Shown: one piece after another, positions 8,805 to 16,530 of the stretch
How positions within the stretch are numbered: the stretch's first letter is position 1
Layout of the letters: each line of letters starts with the position of its first letter
Source: Oscillospiraceae bacterium
Lineage (GTDB): Bacteria; Bacillota; Clostridia; Oscillospirales; Ruminococcaceae
Assembly (NCBI GenBank): GCA_017399625.1
Contig: JAFQBT010000006.1
Location: 1 to 35,412 of the forward strand
Length of the DNA stretch: 35,412 nt
Reading direction: 5' to 3'
Program-made: the position numbers and the translations under genes
Notes under the pieces: model-generated
What the model saw: the letters and a program-made list of their open reading frames with translations, nothing else
Told to the model about the DNA's origin: nothing
Database searches by the model: none

Positions 8805-10130
8805 TTGGAGATAAGCAGTCTTACATTTTTATATATTTTCCTGCCGGCGGCGCTTCTTTTGTTCAGAATTGCTCCGGCAAAATTCCGGGGCGCGGTTCTT
8901 GCGGCGATTTCCGCGGGATTTGTTCTTCTTTCCGAACCGGAGCATTTTGTTTTCCTCACCGGGGAAATCGTTATTCTCTATTTCCTTTCTGAGGCCATGT
9001 TCCGTTTTTCGGAAAATCCAAAAAAGAAAAAGGCAATCTTTTTTGCGGCGCTTTTTCTGAATGTAAGTTCAATGATCGTTTTTTCCGTCCGGAGCCAGCT
9101 TGAGGGCGGATTTGCTCCCTTTGCAGCGATGGTCGTTTCCTTCACCGCCATCGGATATTTCGTTGATCTTTATAAAGGCGAAACGGATCCCATCCGTTCC
9201 TTTGCGGATTTTGCGGTTTTCCTCGTCTTCTTCGGAAAGCTTGCAAGGGGTCCTCTTATCCGCGCAAAGGATTTCCGGGAACTTTCCGGAACCGTGAAAC
9301 CGGATCTTTCCGAAACCGGCGGCGGAATCTATCTTTTCATCCGGGGTCTTGCAAAATATACTGTTCTTTCCCTGCCGCTTGCATCCCTTCGCGAAAGCCT
9401 TTTTGCGGCAAACTCGGAGGAAATTTCCGTAATCGGAGCCTGGCTTGATATGGTCGTTTTCTCCATGATGATTTTCTTCGATCTTTCCGGATTCTGCGAT
9501 ATGGCAAGGGGACTTGGAAAATGCTTCGGAATCGAGCTTCCGAAAAACTTTTATTTTCCGTTCCAGAGCCCTTCCGTTTCGGATTTCCTCGACAGATTCA
9601 ATATGACCGTAACGGCGTTTTTCCGCCATTACGTTTATGACGTTCTCCGGAACGACAAAAATTCCCGCCCTCAGTTTATTGTAAACACCGTTCTCATCTC
9701 GATGCTCTGCGGAATCTGGTTCGGAATCCGGATGAACTTCATCTTCTGGGGACTTTATATCGCGGCGTTCATCATCATTGAGGAATTTTTCCTCCGCCGC
9801 TTCCTTGAAAAAATCCCCCATTTTTTCGCAAGGATCTATACCTTTGTTGTCACCATGTTCTCGATGGTGATTTTCTCCGCTTCGGATATTGATTCCATCC
9901 TCATTTCCTATAAGGCGATGTTCGGAATCGGCGCGGATATGATCACGGATTCGGTGACATATATCGTTTCCCAGAACATGCTCGTGCTCATCGGCGGCGC
10001 ATTTTTCCTCATCAGCGCATTCAGCATGCTCATCCGCCGCATCAGCAAAAAAAGCCCCGGCCTTTTCAGCTTTTTTGCGGTTATCGAAAGCGCGGTGCTC
10101 CTTGTTCTTATAACCGCGGAGCTGCTTTGA
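8805..10130 (+). CDS. MBOAT-family membrane O-acyltransferase homologue lacking the catalytic His
   Basis: A 441-residue polytopic membrane protein of the AlgI/DltB type. These proteins pass acyl groups across the membrane to cell-surface polymers with a secreted partner. The family start (EISSLTFLYIFLPAALLL), the central FFDLSGFCDMARGLG segment and the late helices are clear. However, the usual RRWHISLS motif reads DRFNMTVT (Asn266) and the catalytic GLWHG reads CGIWFG (Phe306), so both signature histidines are absent. The start is TTG 8805, 12 nt after AAAGGAGG. It is paired with the DHHW-like gene 32 bases downstream, as is usual for AlgI-type systems. Confidence 0.82.
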   Translation: MEISSLTFLYIFLPAALLLFRIAPAKFRGAVLAAISAGFVLLSEPEHFVFLTGEIVILYFLSEAMFRFSENPKKKKAIFFAALFLNVSSMIVFSVRSQLEGGFAPFAAMVVSFTAIGYFVDLYKGETDPIRSFADFAVFLVFFGKLARGPLIRAKDFRELSGTVKPDLSETGGGIYLFIRGLAKYTVLSLPLASLRESLFAANSEEISVIGAWLDMVVFSMMIFFDLSGFCDMARGLGKCFGIELPKNFYFPFQSPSVSDFLDRFNMTVTAFFRHYVYDVLRNDKNSRPQFIVNTVLISMLCGIWFGIRMNFIFWGLYIAAFIIIEEFFLRRFLEKIPHFFARIYTFVVTMFSMVIFSASDIDSILISYKAMFGIGADMITDSVTYIVSQNMLVLIGGAFFLISAFSMLIRRISKKSPGLFSFFAVIESAVLLVLITAELL

Positions 10131-10162
10131 TTTTTTAATTCCACGAAAGGAGGTCTTCCCCG

Positions 10163-11260
10163 ATGAAAAAATTTGCCGCTTTTCTGATTCTTGCAATGAT
10201 TTTCGGAACAAGCACCGCTATTATCTTCAATATTTCCTCGGCGGAAAGTTTTCCTTCCGAAGGAAATGCCCTTGAAAAAACCGAAAGCGCCCTTTCCGAA
10301 AACATGCCATTCCGGAAAAGCCTTTCCAAACTCATGGACGGAATCCGCTATCTTTCCGGAGTCCGCCATTTCGGCGATATTTATATCGGAAATAAAGGCA
10401 GCCTTCTCCGCGAAATACCAAAACCCACCTCCAGAACGTATTCCGCGGCGAAAAACTATGTTATCGGCTTTGCGGAAAAGAACCAGATAAAGCCATATTT
10501 CATGCTTGTTCCGACTGCTTCGGCGATTCTCCGGCACGAAATCGACGATTTTGCAAGCGAGGATCTTTATAACCAGCGAAGCATCATAACAAGGATGTAT
10601 TCGGAATTTGAGGGCAAGGTCCGCACCACCGATATTTACCAGACCCTTTTTGACCGCCGGAACGAATATATCTATTACCACACCGAAAATCTTCCCACCT
10701 GCCTCGGCGGATATTATATTTACGGCGAGCTCTGCTCAAGGCTTGAAATCGAGCAGAACACCCTTGATTCCTTTTCCGTTTCCTATTCCGCCCACGGTTT
10801 TTACGGAAGCCTTGCAACGGATTTTCTGCAAAGCTATGCATCCCCCGATTTTGTTTCCCTTTATGAATATATCGGAAACGATTACAATGTTATTGTTGAG
10901 CACAAAAAAGCGGACGGAAACGCAAGCATCCTCAACGGACTTTTTGTCTATAATGAGGATGCTTTTGAGGACAAAACCGATATGATCCTCGGCGGATTTT
11001 CTCCGGTTATCGAAATAACTGCGGCGGAAAGCCTTGGGGAAAGGAACTCGATCCTTATCTTCGGCGACGAAAGCGCAAAAAGCTGGATTCCGTTCCTTGT
11101 TTCGAATTTCGGAAAAATAACCTTTGTCGATCTTGATTCCGCCACGGAAAGCCTTCTTTCAAAAATAAAAACCTCCGATTACGGAAGCGTTCTTTTTGCA
11201 TACAGCACCGCAACCTTCACCGAAGGAATTGATTTTGAAAAACTTGAATATATCAAATAA
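10163..11260 (+). CDS. DHHW/AlgJ-like surface protein with altered catalytic motif
   Basis: A 365-residue protein with one N-terminal membrane anchor or uncleaved signal (residues 3-22), predicted to face outside. Its layout matches the DHHW family, the SGNH-like partners of MBOAT acetyltransferases: GDIYIGNKGSLL, then KPYFMLVPTAS, then IYYHTEN...GGYY, then ILIFGDE. In active members the third block reads RTDHHWT; here Asp-His-His-Trp is Glu175-Asn-Leu-Pro178. The Ser-containing block reads GDESAKS, where family members have GDS or KDS. It therefore looks catalytically altered in the same way as the upstream MBOAT protein. AAGGAGG precedes the ATG. A bidirectional terminator follows. Confidence 0.78.
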   Translation: MKKFAAFLILAMIFGTSTAIIFNISSAESFPSEGNALEKTESALSENMPFRKSLSKLMDGIRYLSGVRHFGDIYIGNKGSLLREIPKPTSRTYSAAKNYVIGFAEKNQIKPYFMLVPTASAILRHEIDDFASEDLYNQRSIITRMYSEFEGKVRTTDIYQTLFDRRNEYIYYHTENLPTCLGGYYIYGELCSRLEIEQNTLDSFSVSYSAHGFYGSLATDFLQSYASPDFVSLYEYIGNDYNVIVEHKKADGNASILNGLFVYNEDAFEDKTDMILGGFSPVIEITAAESLGERNSILIFGDESAKSWIPFLVSNFGKITFVDLDSATESLLSKIKTSDYGSVLFAYSTATFTEGIDFEKLEYIK

Positions 11261-11290
11261 AAAAATCCCCGACAAAAATCGGGGATTTTT
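11261..11290. terminator. Bidirectional terminator between convergent genes
   Basis: A perfect 12-bp stem, AAAAATCCCCGA (11261-11272) with TCGGGGATTTTT (11279-11290). It has A/T tails on both sides, so it serves the DHHW-like gene on plus and the zinc-ribbon gene on minus. Confidence 0.88.
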
Positions 11291-11313
11291 ATTTAACTGA
11301 AAAATATCAGAAA

Positions 11314-11592
11314 TTATTCTTCGTTTTTCATTTTTGCGAAGCATTCGCTGCAATAAACAGGGCGATCTTCTCTGGGTTTGAAAGGAACTTTTGCTTCGCA
11401 TCCGCAAGCGGCGCAAGTGGTGGTATACATCTCTTTCTGGGTTTTGATTTTGTTCTTGCGTGCATCGCGGCATTCTTTGCAGCGCTGGGGCTCGTTAACG
11501 AATCCGCGTTCTGCATAGAATTCCTGTTCGCCTGCGGTGAAGGTAAATTCTTTTCCGCATTCTTTGCACACTAAGGTTTTGTCTTCGTACAT
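11314..11592 (-). CDS. Small zinc-ribbon protein
   Basis: A 92-residue protein with two predicted zinc ribbons. The first uses Cys9/Cys12 and Cys38/Cys41 (CKEC in both) and contains the highly conserved EFYAERGF and EPQRCKEC segments of the clostridial zf-trcl family. The second uses Cys60/Cys63 and Cys81/Cys84 (CAAC, CSEC). Function is unknown; nucleic acid binding is a reasonable guess. ATG at 11592 follows AGAGGT. The frame stays open upstream to 11721 but has no ribosome site there. It lies 132 nt downstream of the sigma factor gene on the same strand and has no obvious promoter of its own. Confidence 0.85.
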   Translation of the reverse strand: MYEDKTLVCKECGKEFTFTAGEQEFYAERGFVNEPQRCKECRDARKNKIKTQKEMYTTTCAACGCEAKVPFKPREDRPVYCSECFAKMKNEE

Positions 11593-11724
11593 TGTTTTTA
11601 CCTCTTCTTTTTGAATAAATGTATTTGCCCTTGGTTTACCACAATCGCCTTGAAAGATAACGTCGCCGGGGTTGCCACGGAGCATTCGTATATCCAGTCT
11701 TTTTTTAAGACCGCATACCATAAA

Positions 11725-12294
11725 TTAATTTTCCGGCCCGATTTCCGTCCGGATTTTTTTTCGGATGCGCGAAAGCGCATTTCCAACGGATTTTTCCGTT
11801 TTCCCAAGTTTTTCGCCGATGGATCTGTATGAAAGACCTCCGAGATAAAGCCGCAGAACCTCCCTTTCAAAATCCGAAAGAAGTGCGGAAATGCGCTTTT
11901 TCATATCGCTGAAGGCTTCTTTTTCGATCCAGTCCGTTTCCGGTCCGCCTTCGGAAGCAAGCTCGATTTCATCGATGGAGATATAATCCGCCATCGGGGC
12001 ATTTTTTGCTTTTCCGGTGCTTCGCAAAATCGAAGCAAGATGGTTCCGGATACAGACGCAGGCAAAGGTGCGGAATCCCGCTCCCTTTTTATCGTCATAG
12101 GAATGGAGTGCCCGGAGAAAGGCAAGGACCGATTCCTGATAAATATCTTCTTTTTCATAGCCGATTTTTTCGGCCGCAGAAAAGGTTTCCTTCGGGATCC
12201 AGGCGCAGAGATGCAGAAGCTTTCCGAAGTCGGAATAATCTCCGCCGCGAATTTTTTCCGCCATGGATTCGATTGATTCTTCGTTTTTGCACAT
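11725..12294 (-). CDS. Sigma-70 family sigma factor, SigH/Spo0H-like
   Basis: A 189-residue RNA polymerase sigma factor. Region 2 includes YEKEDIYQESVLAFLRAL and FRTFACVCIRNHL; region 4 is a clear helix-turn-helix (LSYRSIGEKLGKTEKSVGNAL) ending in a basic helix. Pattern and length resemble SigH of Bacillus (region 4 there reads RSYQEISEELNRHVKSIDNAL) more than classical ECF factors. SigH drives early-stationary and sporulation genes, spoVG among them, and a spoVG gene lies in this window; the link is inferred. AGGAAGG lies 10 nt before the ATG. A good promoter (TTGACT-N16-TAGAAT) is present upstream. Confidence 0.8.
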   Translation of the reverse strand: MCKNEESIESMAEKIRGGDYSDFGKLLHLCAWIPKETFSAAEKIGYEKEDIYQESVLAFLRALHSYDDKKGAGFRTFACVCIRNHLASILRSTGKAKNAPMADYISIDEIELASEGGPETDWIEKEAFSDMKKRISALLSDFEREVLRLYLGGLSYRSIGEKLGKTEKSVGNALSRIRKKIRTEIGPEN

Positions 12295-12331
12295 AGGGGA
12301 AACGCCTTCCTGTTGAAACCAATTAAATAAT

Positions 12332-12359
12332 ATTCTATCACAATATAAAAATAAGTCAA
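12332..12359 (-). promoter_or_regulatory. Promoter of the SigH-like gene
   Basis: On minus: TTGACT (12354-12359), 16-nt spacer, TAGAAT (12332-12337) preceded by TG-A, giving an extended -10. It sits 38 nt before the ATG. Confidence 0.7.
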
Positions 12360-12490
12360 GTGTTATATCAATAACAGTTTACCTTTTCAACATTTTGCAC
12401 TAATTGTATTATAAATGCTTCATTTATTTATATTAATTGGCAAACAAGCTTCCATATTTTTCAGAATATGTAGAATTATAAACTTTTTTC

Positions 12491-12499
12491 TGTTATAAT
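12491..12499 (+). promoter_or_regulatory. Extended -10 promoter of the 12.5-16.1 kb operon
   Basis: TGTTATAAT (TG-N-TATAAT, with TATAAT at 12494-12499). No good -35 is seen. It is divergent from the sigma gene promoter; the roughly 250-nt gap between them is otherwise AT-rich with nothing else I recognise. Confidence 0.6.
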
Positions 12500-12542
12500 G
12501 TTATATAATAATATGCTTTTGAGCAGAAAGGATTTAATTTTT

Positions 12543-13427
12543 ATGGAAAAGAGAAAAAAACGCTTCGGCGACCGTTATGACGGATACCGTGTCCGCTCCT
12601 TATCGCCGATGACTTATGTCGCTCCTTTCATCATGAAGACGAGGAACGATTCTTCAAACCTTTTTTCCGGCTCTGTTGAGCTTGGACGAATTGACAATTA
12701 CATAAAGAAAAAACGCCGTGAGGACGGACTTGTTGGTTTTGGTTTTCTCCATGTTATAATCGCCGCTTATGTAAGGCTTATTTCCCAGAAGCCCGCCATG
12801 AACCGCTTTATTGCGGGACAGCGCATCTATCAGCACGGCGAGGATATCACCGTCTGCATGATGGTAAAAAAGAGCATGGAGCTCAACGCCCAGGAATCTG
12901 CCATCAAGGTTGTTTTCAAACCCACCGATACCGCCGATGACGTTTACCGCAAAATGGACGAGGCTATTGAGGAAGCAAGGCAGGAAGGAGATTCCAACCT
13001 TTTTGACGTTGTTGCAAAGATTATCAACTATATGCCCGCTCTTCTTATCCGGGCGTTCATCTCTTTTGTAAGCTTCCTTGATTATTTCGGCCTCATGCCG
13101 AAAATAATACATAAGGCGTCGCCCTTCCATTGCAGCATGTTCGTCACGAACCTCGGTTCCCTCGGAATCCCGCCCATTTATCACCATCTTTATAACTTCG
13201 GAACCTGTCCGGTTTTCCTTGCTTTCGGCGCAAAGCGGACCGCTCTCGAGGTTCAGAAGGACGGAAGCGTTGAAAAACACCGCTACGTTGATTTCACCGT
13301 TGTTTCCGATGAGCGAATCACCGACGGACATTATTATGCAAACGCCTTCAAACAGCTGGACTGGATTCTCCGTCATCCGGATGTTCTTGATGAAGAACCC
13401 GAACAGATTATCACCGACGTTGATTGA
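12543..13427 (+). CDS. 2-oxoacid dehydrogenase E2/CAT-like acyltransferase domain protein
   Basis: A 294-residue protein matching the catalytic (chloramphenicol acetyltransferase-like) domain of E2 acyltransferases. It has no lipoyl domain, no peripheral-subunit-binding domain, and no E1/E3 genes nearby. Recognisable features are a core with FLHVIIAAYVRLI, then MNRFIAGQRIY, and a C-terminal VSDERITDGHYYA corresponding to the E2 active-site block DHRVIDGA. The catalytic His is Glu here, though Asp-Gly is kept. It is unlikely to work in a normal dehydrogenase complex. An in-frame ATG at 12498 overlaps the -10 box, so the start is ATG 12543, after GAAAGGA. Confidence 0.75.
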   Translation: MEKRKKRFGDRYDGYRVRSLSPMTYVAPFIMKTRNDSSNLFSGSVELGRIDNYIKKKRREDGLVGFGFLHVIIAAYVRLISQKPAMNRFIAGQRIYQHGEDITVCMMVKKSMELNAQESAIKVVFKPTDTADDVYRKMDEAIEEARQEGDSNLFDVVAKIINYMPALLIRAFISFVSFLDYFGLMPKIIHKASPFHCSMFVTNLGSLGIPPIYHHLYNFGTCPVFLAFGAKRTALEVQKDGSVEKHRYVDFTVVSDERITDGHYYANAFKQLDWILRHPDVLDEEPEQIITDVD

Positions 13428-13448
13428 TTTTTAAAGAGGAGGTCAACA

Positions 13449-14744
13449 ATGAAACTCAACTATAAACGCACCCTTCTGGTTGGTCTTGCGTTCCTTTCAA
13501 TCTGCACCTTCTGGCAGGCTTATGACGGAATCATCCCGCTGATTCTCAAGAACACCTTCGGAATCGGCGAAACCGCCACCGGACAGATCATGGCAATCGA
13601 TAACATGCTTGCGCTTGTTATGCTTCCGCTTTTCGGACATCTTTCCGATAAGACCCATACCCCCATCGGAAAGCGCACCCCCTATATCGTTTTCGGAACC
13701 ATTGTTGCGGTTATCAGCATGCTTTTCCTTCCCTATTTTGACAACACCGAAAATCTTCTCGGATTTGCCCTTTGCCTTGGTCTTACTCTTCTTGCAATGG
13801 CAACCTACCGTTCTCCCGCAGTTTCCCTTATGCCGGACGTAACCCCGAAAAAACTCCGCAGCAAGGGCAACGCGGTTATCAACCTTATGGGTGCGGTCGG
13901 CGGAGTTATCTCCCTTGCTCTCATAAGCCTTCTTGTTCCGAAGGAAGGAAAACCGAACTTTTTCCCGATTTTCGGAATCATCGCCTGCATCATGATCGGC
14001 GCCGTTGTTGTTCTTGTTCTCACCGTCCGGGAAAACAAGCTTGTCAGGGAAATGGAAGAAACCGGCGGTTATGAAAGCACCGAAGCGGAACTTAACCAGG
14101 AACTTTCCAAAGGCAAAAAAATGCCGAAGGACGTTCTCAGAAGCCTTATCTTCATGCTCGGCTGCGTAGCGTTCTTCTTCTTCGGTTATAACGCCGTCAC
14201 AACCTTCTTCAGTCTTTATATGACCAATTTCCTTGAGGTAAAAGGCGGAAGCTTTGCAAACTATCTTATGGTTGCAACGGTCTGCTCCATTATTTCCTAC
14301 ATCCCTTCCGGTATGATTGCAACAAAATTCGGACGCAAAAAGGCCATTATGATCGGCCTTTCCGTAATGGCTTTCTGCTTCCTTGTTATGTCCTTCTTCA
14401 GAAGCGCGGGACTTTTCCTTATTCCGTTCTTCGTAATAATCGGATTCGGCTATGCCTGCGTAATCGTAAACACCTTCCCGGTAATCTGGGAAATGAGCCA
14501 GGGCAGCGATATCGGCAAATATACCGGATATTATTACACCGCTTCCATGGCGGCGCAGATCGTTACCCCCATGCTTGCCGGTTTCCTCATCGAAAAAATC
14601 GACAGCTACGGAATCCTCTTCCCCTATGCGGTAATTATGGAAATCATTGCGTTCCTCATGCTTTCCCAGGTCAGACATGGCGACAGCAAGCCCGTTCCGC
14701 CGAAAGATAAACTCGAATCCCTTGATGTCGGAGGCGACGATTGA
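13449..14744 (+). CDS. MFS transporter
   Basis: A 431-residue membrane protein with about 12 helices. The loop 2-3 motif of the major facilitator superfamily appears as GHLSDKTHTPIGKRTPY (about residues 63-79), a form typical of GPH and SLC45-like sugar carriers. A second copy, SGMIATKFGRKKA, lies in the C-terminal half. A charged central loop (about 195-230) separates the halves. The substrate is unknown; glycosides or polyol-like molecules are possible from the motif type. AGAGGAGG precedes the ATG. The stop overlaps the next ATG (TGATG). Confidence 0.88.
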   Translation: MKLNYKRTLLVGLAFLSICTFWQAYDGIIPLILKNTFGIGETATGQIMAIDNMLALVMLPLFGHLSDKTHTPIGKRTPYIVFGTIVAVISMLFLPYFDNTENLLGFALCLGLTLLAMATYRSPAVSLMPDVTPKKLRSKGNAVINLMGAVGGVISLALISLLVPKEGKPNFFPIFGIIACIMIGAVVVLVLTVRENKLVREMEETGGYESTEAELNQELSKGKKMPKDVLRSLIFMLGCVAFFFFGYNAVTTFFSLYMTNFLEVKGGSFANYLMVATVCSIISYIPSGMIATKFGRKKAIMIGLSVMAFCFLVMSFFRSAGLFLIPFFVIIGFGYACVIVNTFPVIWEMSQGSDIGKYTGYYYTASMAAQIVTPMLAGFLIEKIDSYGILFPYAVIMEIIAFLMLSQVRHGDSKPVPPKDKLESLDVGGDD

Positions 14745-15568
14745 TGAATAACCCCGTGCTCACCGCCATTGTTATGGTGCTCATAATAATTTTTCTCCTG
14801 CTCGCCTGTGCATTTGTTTATCTTACCACACCGAACAAATTCCGCTTTTTCGATTTGCCTGTTGCCTATTGCCACAGGGGCTTCCACGATGAACTTCTCC
14901 CGGAAAACGGCCTTGGTGCTTTCAAAAAAGCCGCGGACTGCGAAATGGGCGTTGAACTTGACGTTCAGCCCACGAAGGACGGAAAAATTGTTGTTTTCCA
15001 TGACCTCAACGCAAAAAGGGTCTGCGGAGTTGATAAGCTCATCCGTGAAATGACCTTTGAGGAAGTTTCCGAGCTTCGCCTTAAGGGCACAGAAGAAAAA
15101 ATTCCGCTTTTCACCGAGGTTCTTGAAACTCTTGGCGGCGTTCCGGTTTCCTGCGAAATAAAAACTCCCGGAACGGAAGTGAATCCGGAATTTCTCGAAA
15201 ACGTTTATCAGCAGAGCAAGGATTACGAAGGACTTTTCAACGTCATAAGCTTCAACCCCTATGTTCTTGAATGGTTCAGAAACAACCATCCGGAGGTAAT
15301 CCGCGGACAGCTTTCCGCAGGAACGGAGCATCTTGGCGCAAAGGGCTTTGCCGCCTTTGCCCTTGCAAACCTTCTTACAAACTATAAGGCAAAACCGGAC
15401 TTTATCTCCTTCCGCCACACCGACAAAACCCTTGGCTTTTTGCTGAACCGGTTCTACGGAACAAGGCTTTGCGCCTGGACAGTCCGTTCCATGGACGAGG
15501 TTGAAAAAGCCGCTTTTGAAGGTTTTTCCACCTTCGTCGGTGAAGATTTTGACATAACCGAGGTGTGA
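14744..15568 (+). CDS. Membrane-anchored glycerophosphodiester phosphodiesterase
   Basis: A 274-residue GDPD-family enzyme that cleaves glycerophosphodiesters to glycerol 3-phosphate and an alcohol. One N-terminal membrane helix (residues 4-27) is followed by the TIM-barrel motifs: HRGFHDELLPENGLGAF (His and Arg plus Glu-Asn), ELDVQPTKDG (metal Glu/Asp) and VFHD (second His). The region later includes CEIK and an AWTV-type strand. The helix suggests the domain sits at the membrane, probably outside. GGAGG lies 9 nt before ATG 14744; the TTG at 14741 is a less likely start. The 3' end overlaps or abuts the ybaK-like gene. Confidence 0.9.
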   Translation: MNNPVLTAIVMVLIIIFLLLACAFVYLTTPNKFRFFDLPVAYCHRGFHDELLPENGLGAFKKAADCEMGVELDVQPTKDGKIVVFHDLNAKRVCGVDKLIREMTFEEVSELRLKGTEEKIPLFTEVLETLGGVPVSCEIKTPGTEVNPEFLENVYQQSKDYEGLFNVISFNPYVLEWFRNNHPEVIRGQLSAGTEHLGAKGFAAFALANLLTNYKAKPDFISFRHTDKTLGFLLNRFYGTRLCAWTVRSMDEVEKAAFEGFSTFVGEDFDITEV

Positions 15569-15573
15569 GTTTT

Positions 15574-16062
15574 TTGAAAAAAGACGATAAAACCAACGTA
15601 ATGCGCATCCTTGACCAGAAAAAGGTTTCCTATATCCCCCATGGATATGAAATTGAGGAAGGCGCACCCTGCGACGCAGTTACCGTTGCGGGACTTATCG
15701 GAAAGGACGTTTCCGAAGTTTACAAAACCCTTGTGCTCAAGGCGGGAAAAGGAAATTTCTACGTTTTTGTTGTTCCGGGAGCGGCGCGGCTGGATTATAA
15801 AAAAGCCGCAAAAGCCGTGGGCGAAAAAAGCGTTGCAATGGTTCTTTCCGCCGATTTGCTCGGGCTCACCGGATATATCCACGGCGGATGCTCCCCCATC
15901 GGAATGAAAAAACTTTTCCCCACCGTTTTCCATGAAGCGGTGCTCGGTCTTGAAACCGTTACCGTAAGCGCCGGAAAAATCGGAAGGCAGATCGAAATCG
16001 AACCTTCGGTTCTGATTTCGCTGGTCAACGGAAAAACCGCGGATATTATTGTTGAAGAATAA
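15574..16062 (+). CDS. ybaK: YbaK/EbsC-type aminoacyl-tRNA deacylase
   Basis: A 162-residue protein of the YbaK/ProX fold. YbaK removes Cys mischarged onto tRNA-Pro. The family blocks are visible: a loop near the N terminus (KVSYIPHGYE), the VYKTLVLKAG segment with the conserved Lys, ARLDYKKAAKAVG, and the signature GYIHGGCSPIGMKK. TTG 15574 is chosen because GAGGTG lies 8 nt upstream; the GTG at 15565, which overlaps the GDPD stop, would leave almost no spacing. It closes the four-gene operon and is followed by a terminator. Confidence 0.9.
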   Translation: MKKDDKTNVMRILDQKKVSYIPHGYEIEEGAPCDAVTVAGLIGKDVSEVYKTLVLKAGKGNFYVFVVPGAARLDYKKAAKAVGEKSVAMVLSADLLGLTGYIHGGCSPIGMKKLFPTVFHEAVLGLETVTVSAGKIGRQIEIEPSVLISLVNGKTADIIVEE

Positions 16063-16069
16063 AAAAACA

Positions 16070-16098
16070 AAAACGCACCCCTTTATGGAGTGCGTTTT
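16070..16098 (+). terminator. Terminator after ybaK
   Basis: AAAACGCAC (16070-16078) pairs with GTGCGTTTT (16090-16098), 11-nt loop, followed by ATTTAT. Confidence 0.75.
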
Positions 16099-16107
16099 AT
16101 TTATATA

Positions 16108-16285
16108 TCACCCCATTTCTTTTGCAAGCAAAAGAAACCGGGTGACACCTGAAAGAAAAGTTCAAACCCCCAACCGCTTGCTCCCGCAAGCGATTCCCCC
16201 TTTGAAAAAGGGGGAATAAACTCTCCACCGGAAGAATGAAGATTTCTAATCTCAACCGCCATCGTTCAGGCCGACGGCGGTTTTT
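16108..16285 (+). repeat. Repeat D, copy 1: four-hairpin intergenic element
   Basis: About 178 nt with four consecutive stem-loops. The first is TCACCC/GGGTGA enclosing TTTCTTTTGC/GCAAAAGAAA (16108-16145). The second is CGCTTGC/GCAAGCG (16175-16192). The third is TTCCCCCTTT/AAAGGGGGAA (16194-16216). The last is AACCGCC-a-TCG/CGA-c-GGCGGTT (16254-16282), ending in T-rich sequence like a terminator. A diverged copy lies at 32034-32220. It fills the gap between ybaK and the hrcA promoter; no coding frame is convincing here. Confidence 0.8.
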
Positions 16286-16380
16286 ATTATACCTTATCCT
16301 CCCGACCGCCTTTGTTTTAATTCAATATACTATAATTTTATACTATAATATCATTAGAAAATATGCCCTTCCCGACAAAA

Positions 16381-16407
16381 TTAGCACTCGGATTAAAAAA
16401 GTGCTAA
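16381..16407 (+). promoter_or_regulatory. CIRCE operator 1 (upstream of promoter)
   Basis: TTAGCACTC (16381-16389), 9-nt spacer, AAGTGCTAA (16399-16407). It matches the CIRCE consensus TTAGCACTC-N9-GAGTGCTAA at 17 of 18 bases. HrcA binds this site. Confidence 0.93.
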
Positions 16408-16434
16408 AAATTTGTGAATATTTTGTGTATTTGC

Positions 16435-16462
16435 TTGACAATGGGAAAAATATCAGTATAAT
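16435..16462 (+). promoter_or_regulatory. Sigma-A promoter of the heat-shock operon
   Basis: TTGACA (16435-16440), 16-nt spacer, TATAAT (16457-16462). Both boxes are perfect consensus, and the promoter sits between the two CIRCE operators. Confidence 0.92.
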
Positions 16463-16469
16463 ATAGTTG

Positions 16470-16496
16470 TTGGCACTCATAAGAGTTGAGTGCTAA
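16470..16496 (+). promoter_or_regulatory. CIRCE operator 2 (at the transcription start)
   Basis: TTGGCACTC (16470-16478), 9-nt spacer, GAGTGCTAA (16488-16496); 17 of 18 consensus bases. It begins 8 nt past the -10 box, so bound HrcA would block initiation. Confidence 0.95.
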
Positions 16497-16530
16497 GAAA
16501 AATCCCAGAACAAGGAGGGCGTTTTTAAAG

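Noticed and set aside
11313..11721. 135-codon version of the zinc-ribbon protein starting at 11721
   Set aside because: No ribosome site there; AGAGGT fits the start at 11592, and the family begins MYEDKTLVC.
12498..12542. Earlier ATG for the E2-like gene
   Set aside because: It overlaps the -10 box, while GAAAGGA fits ATG 12543.
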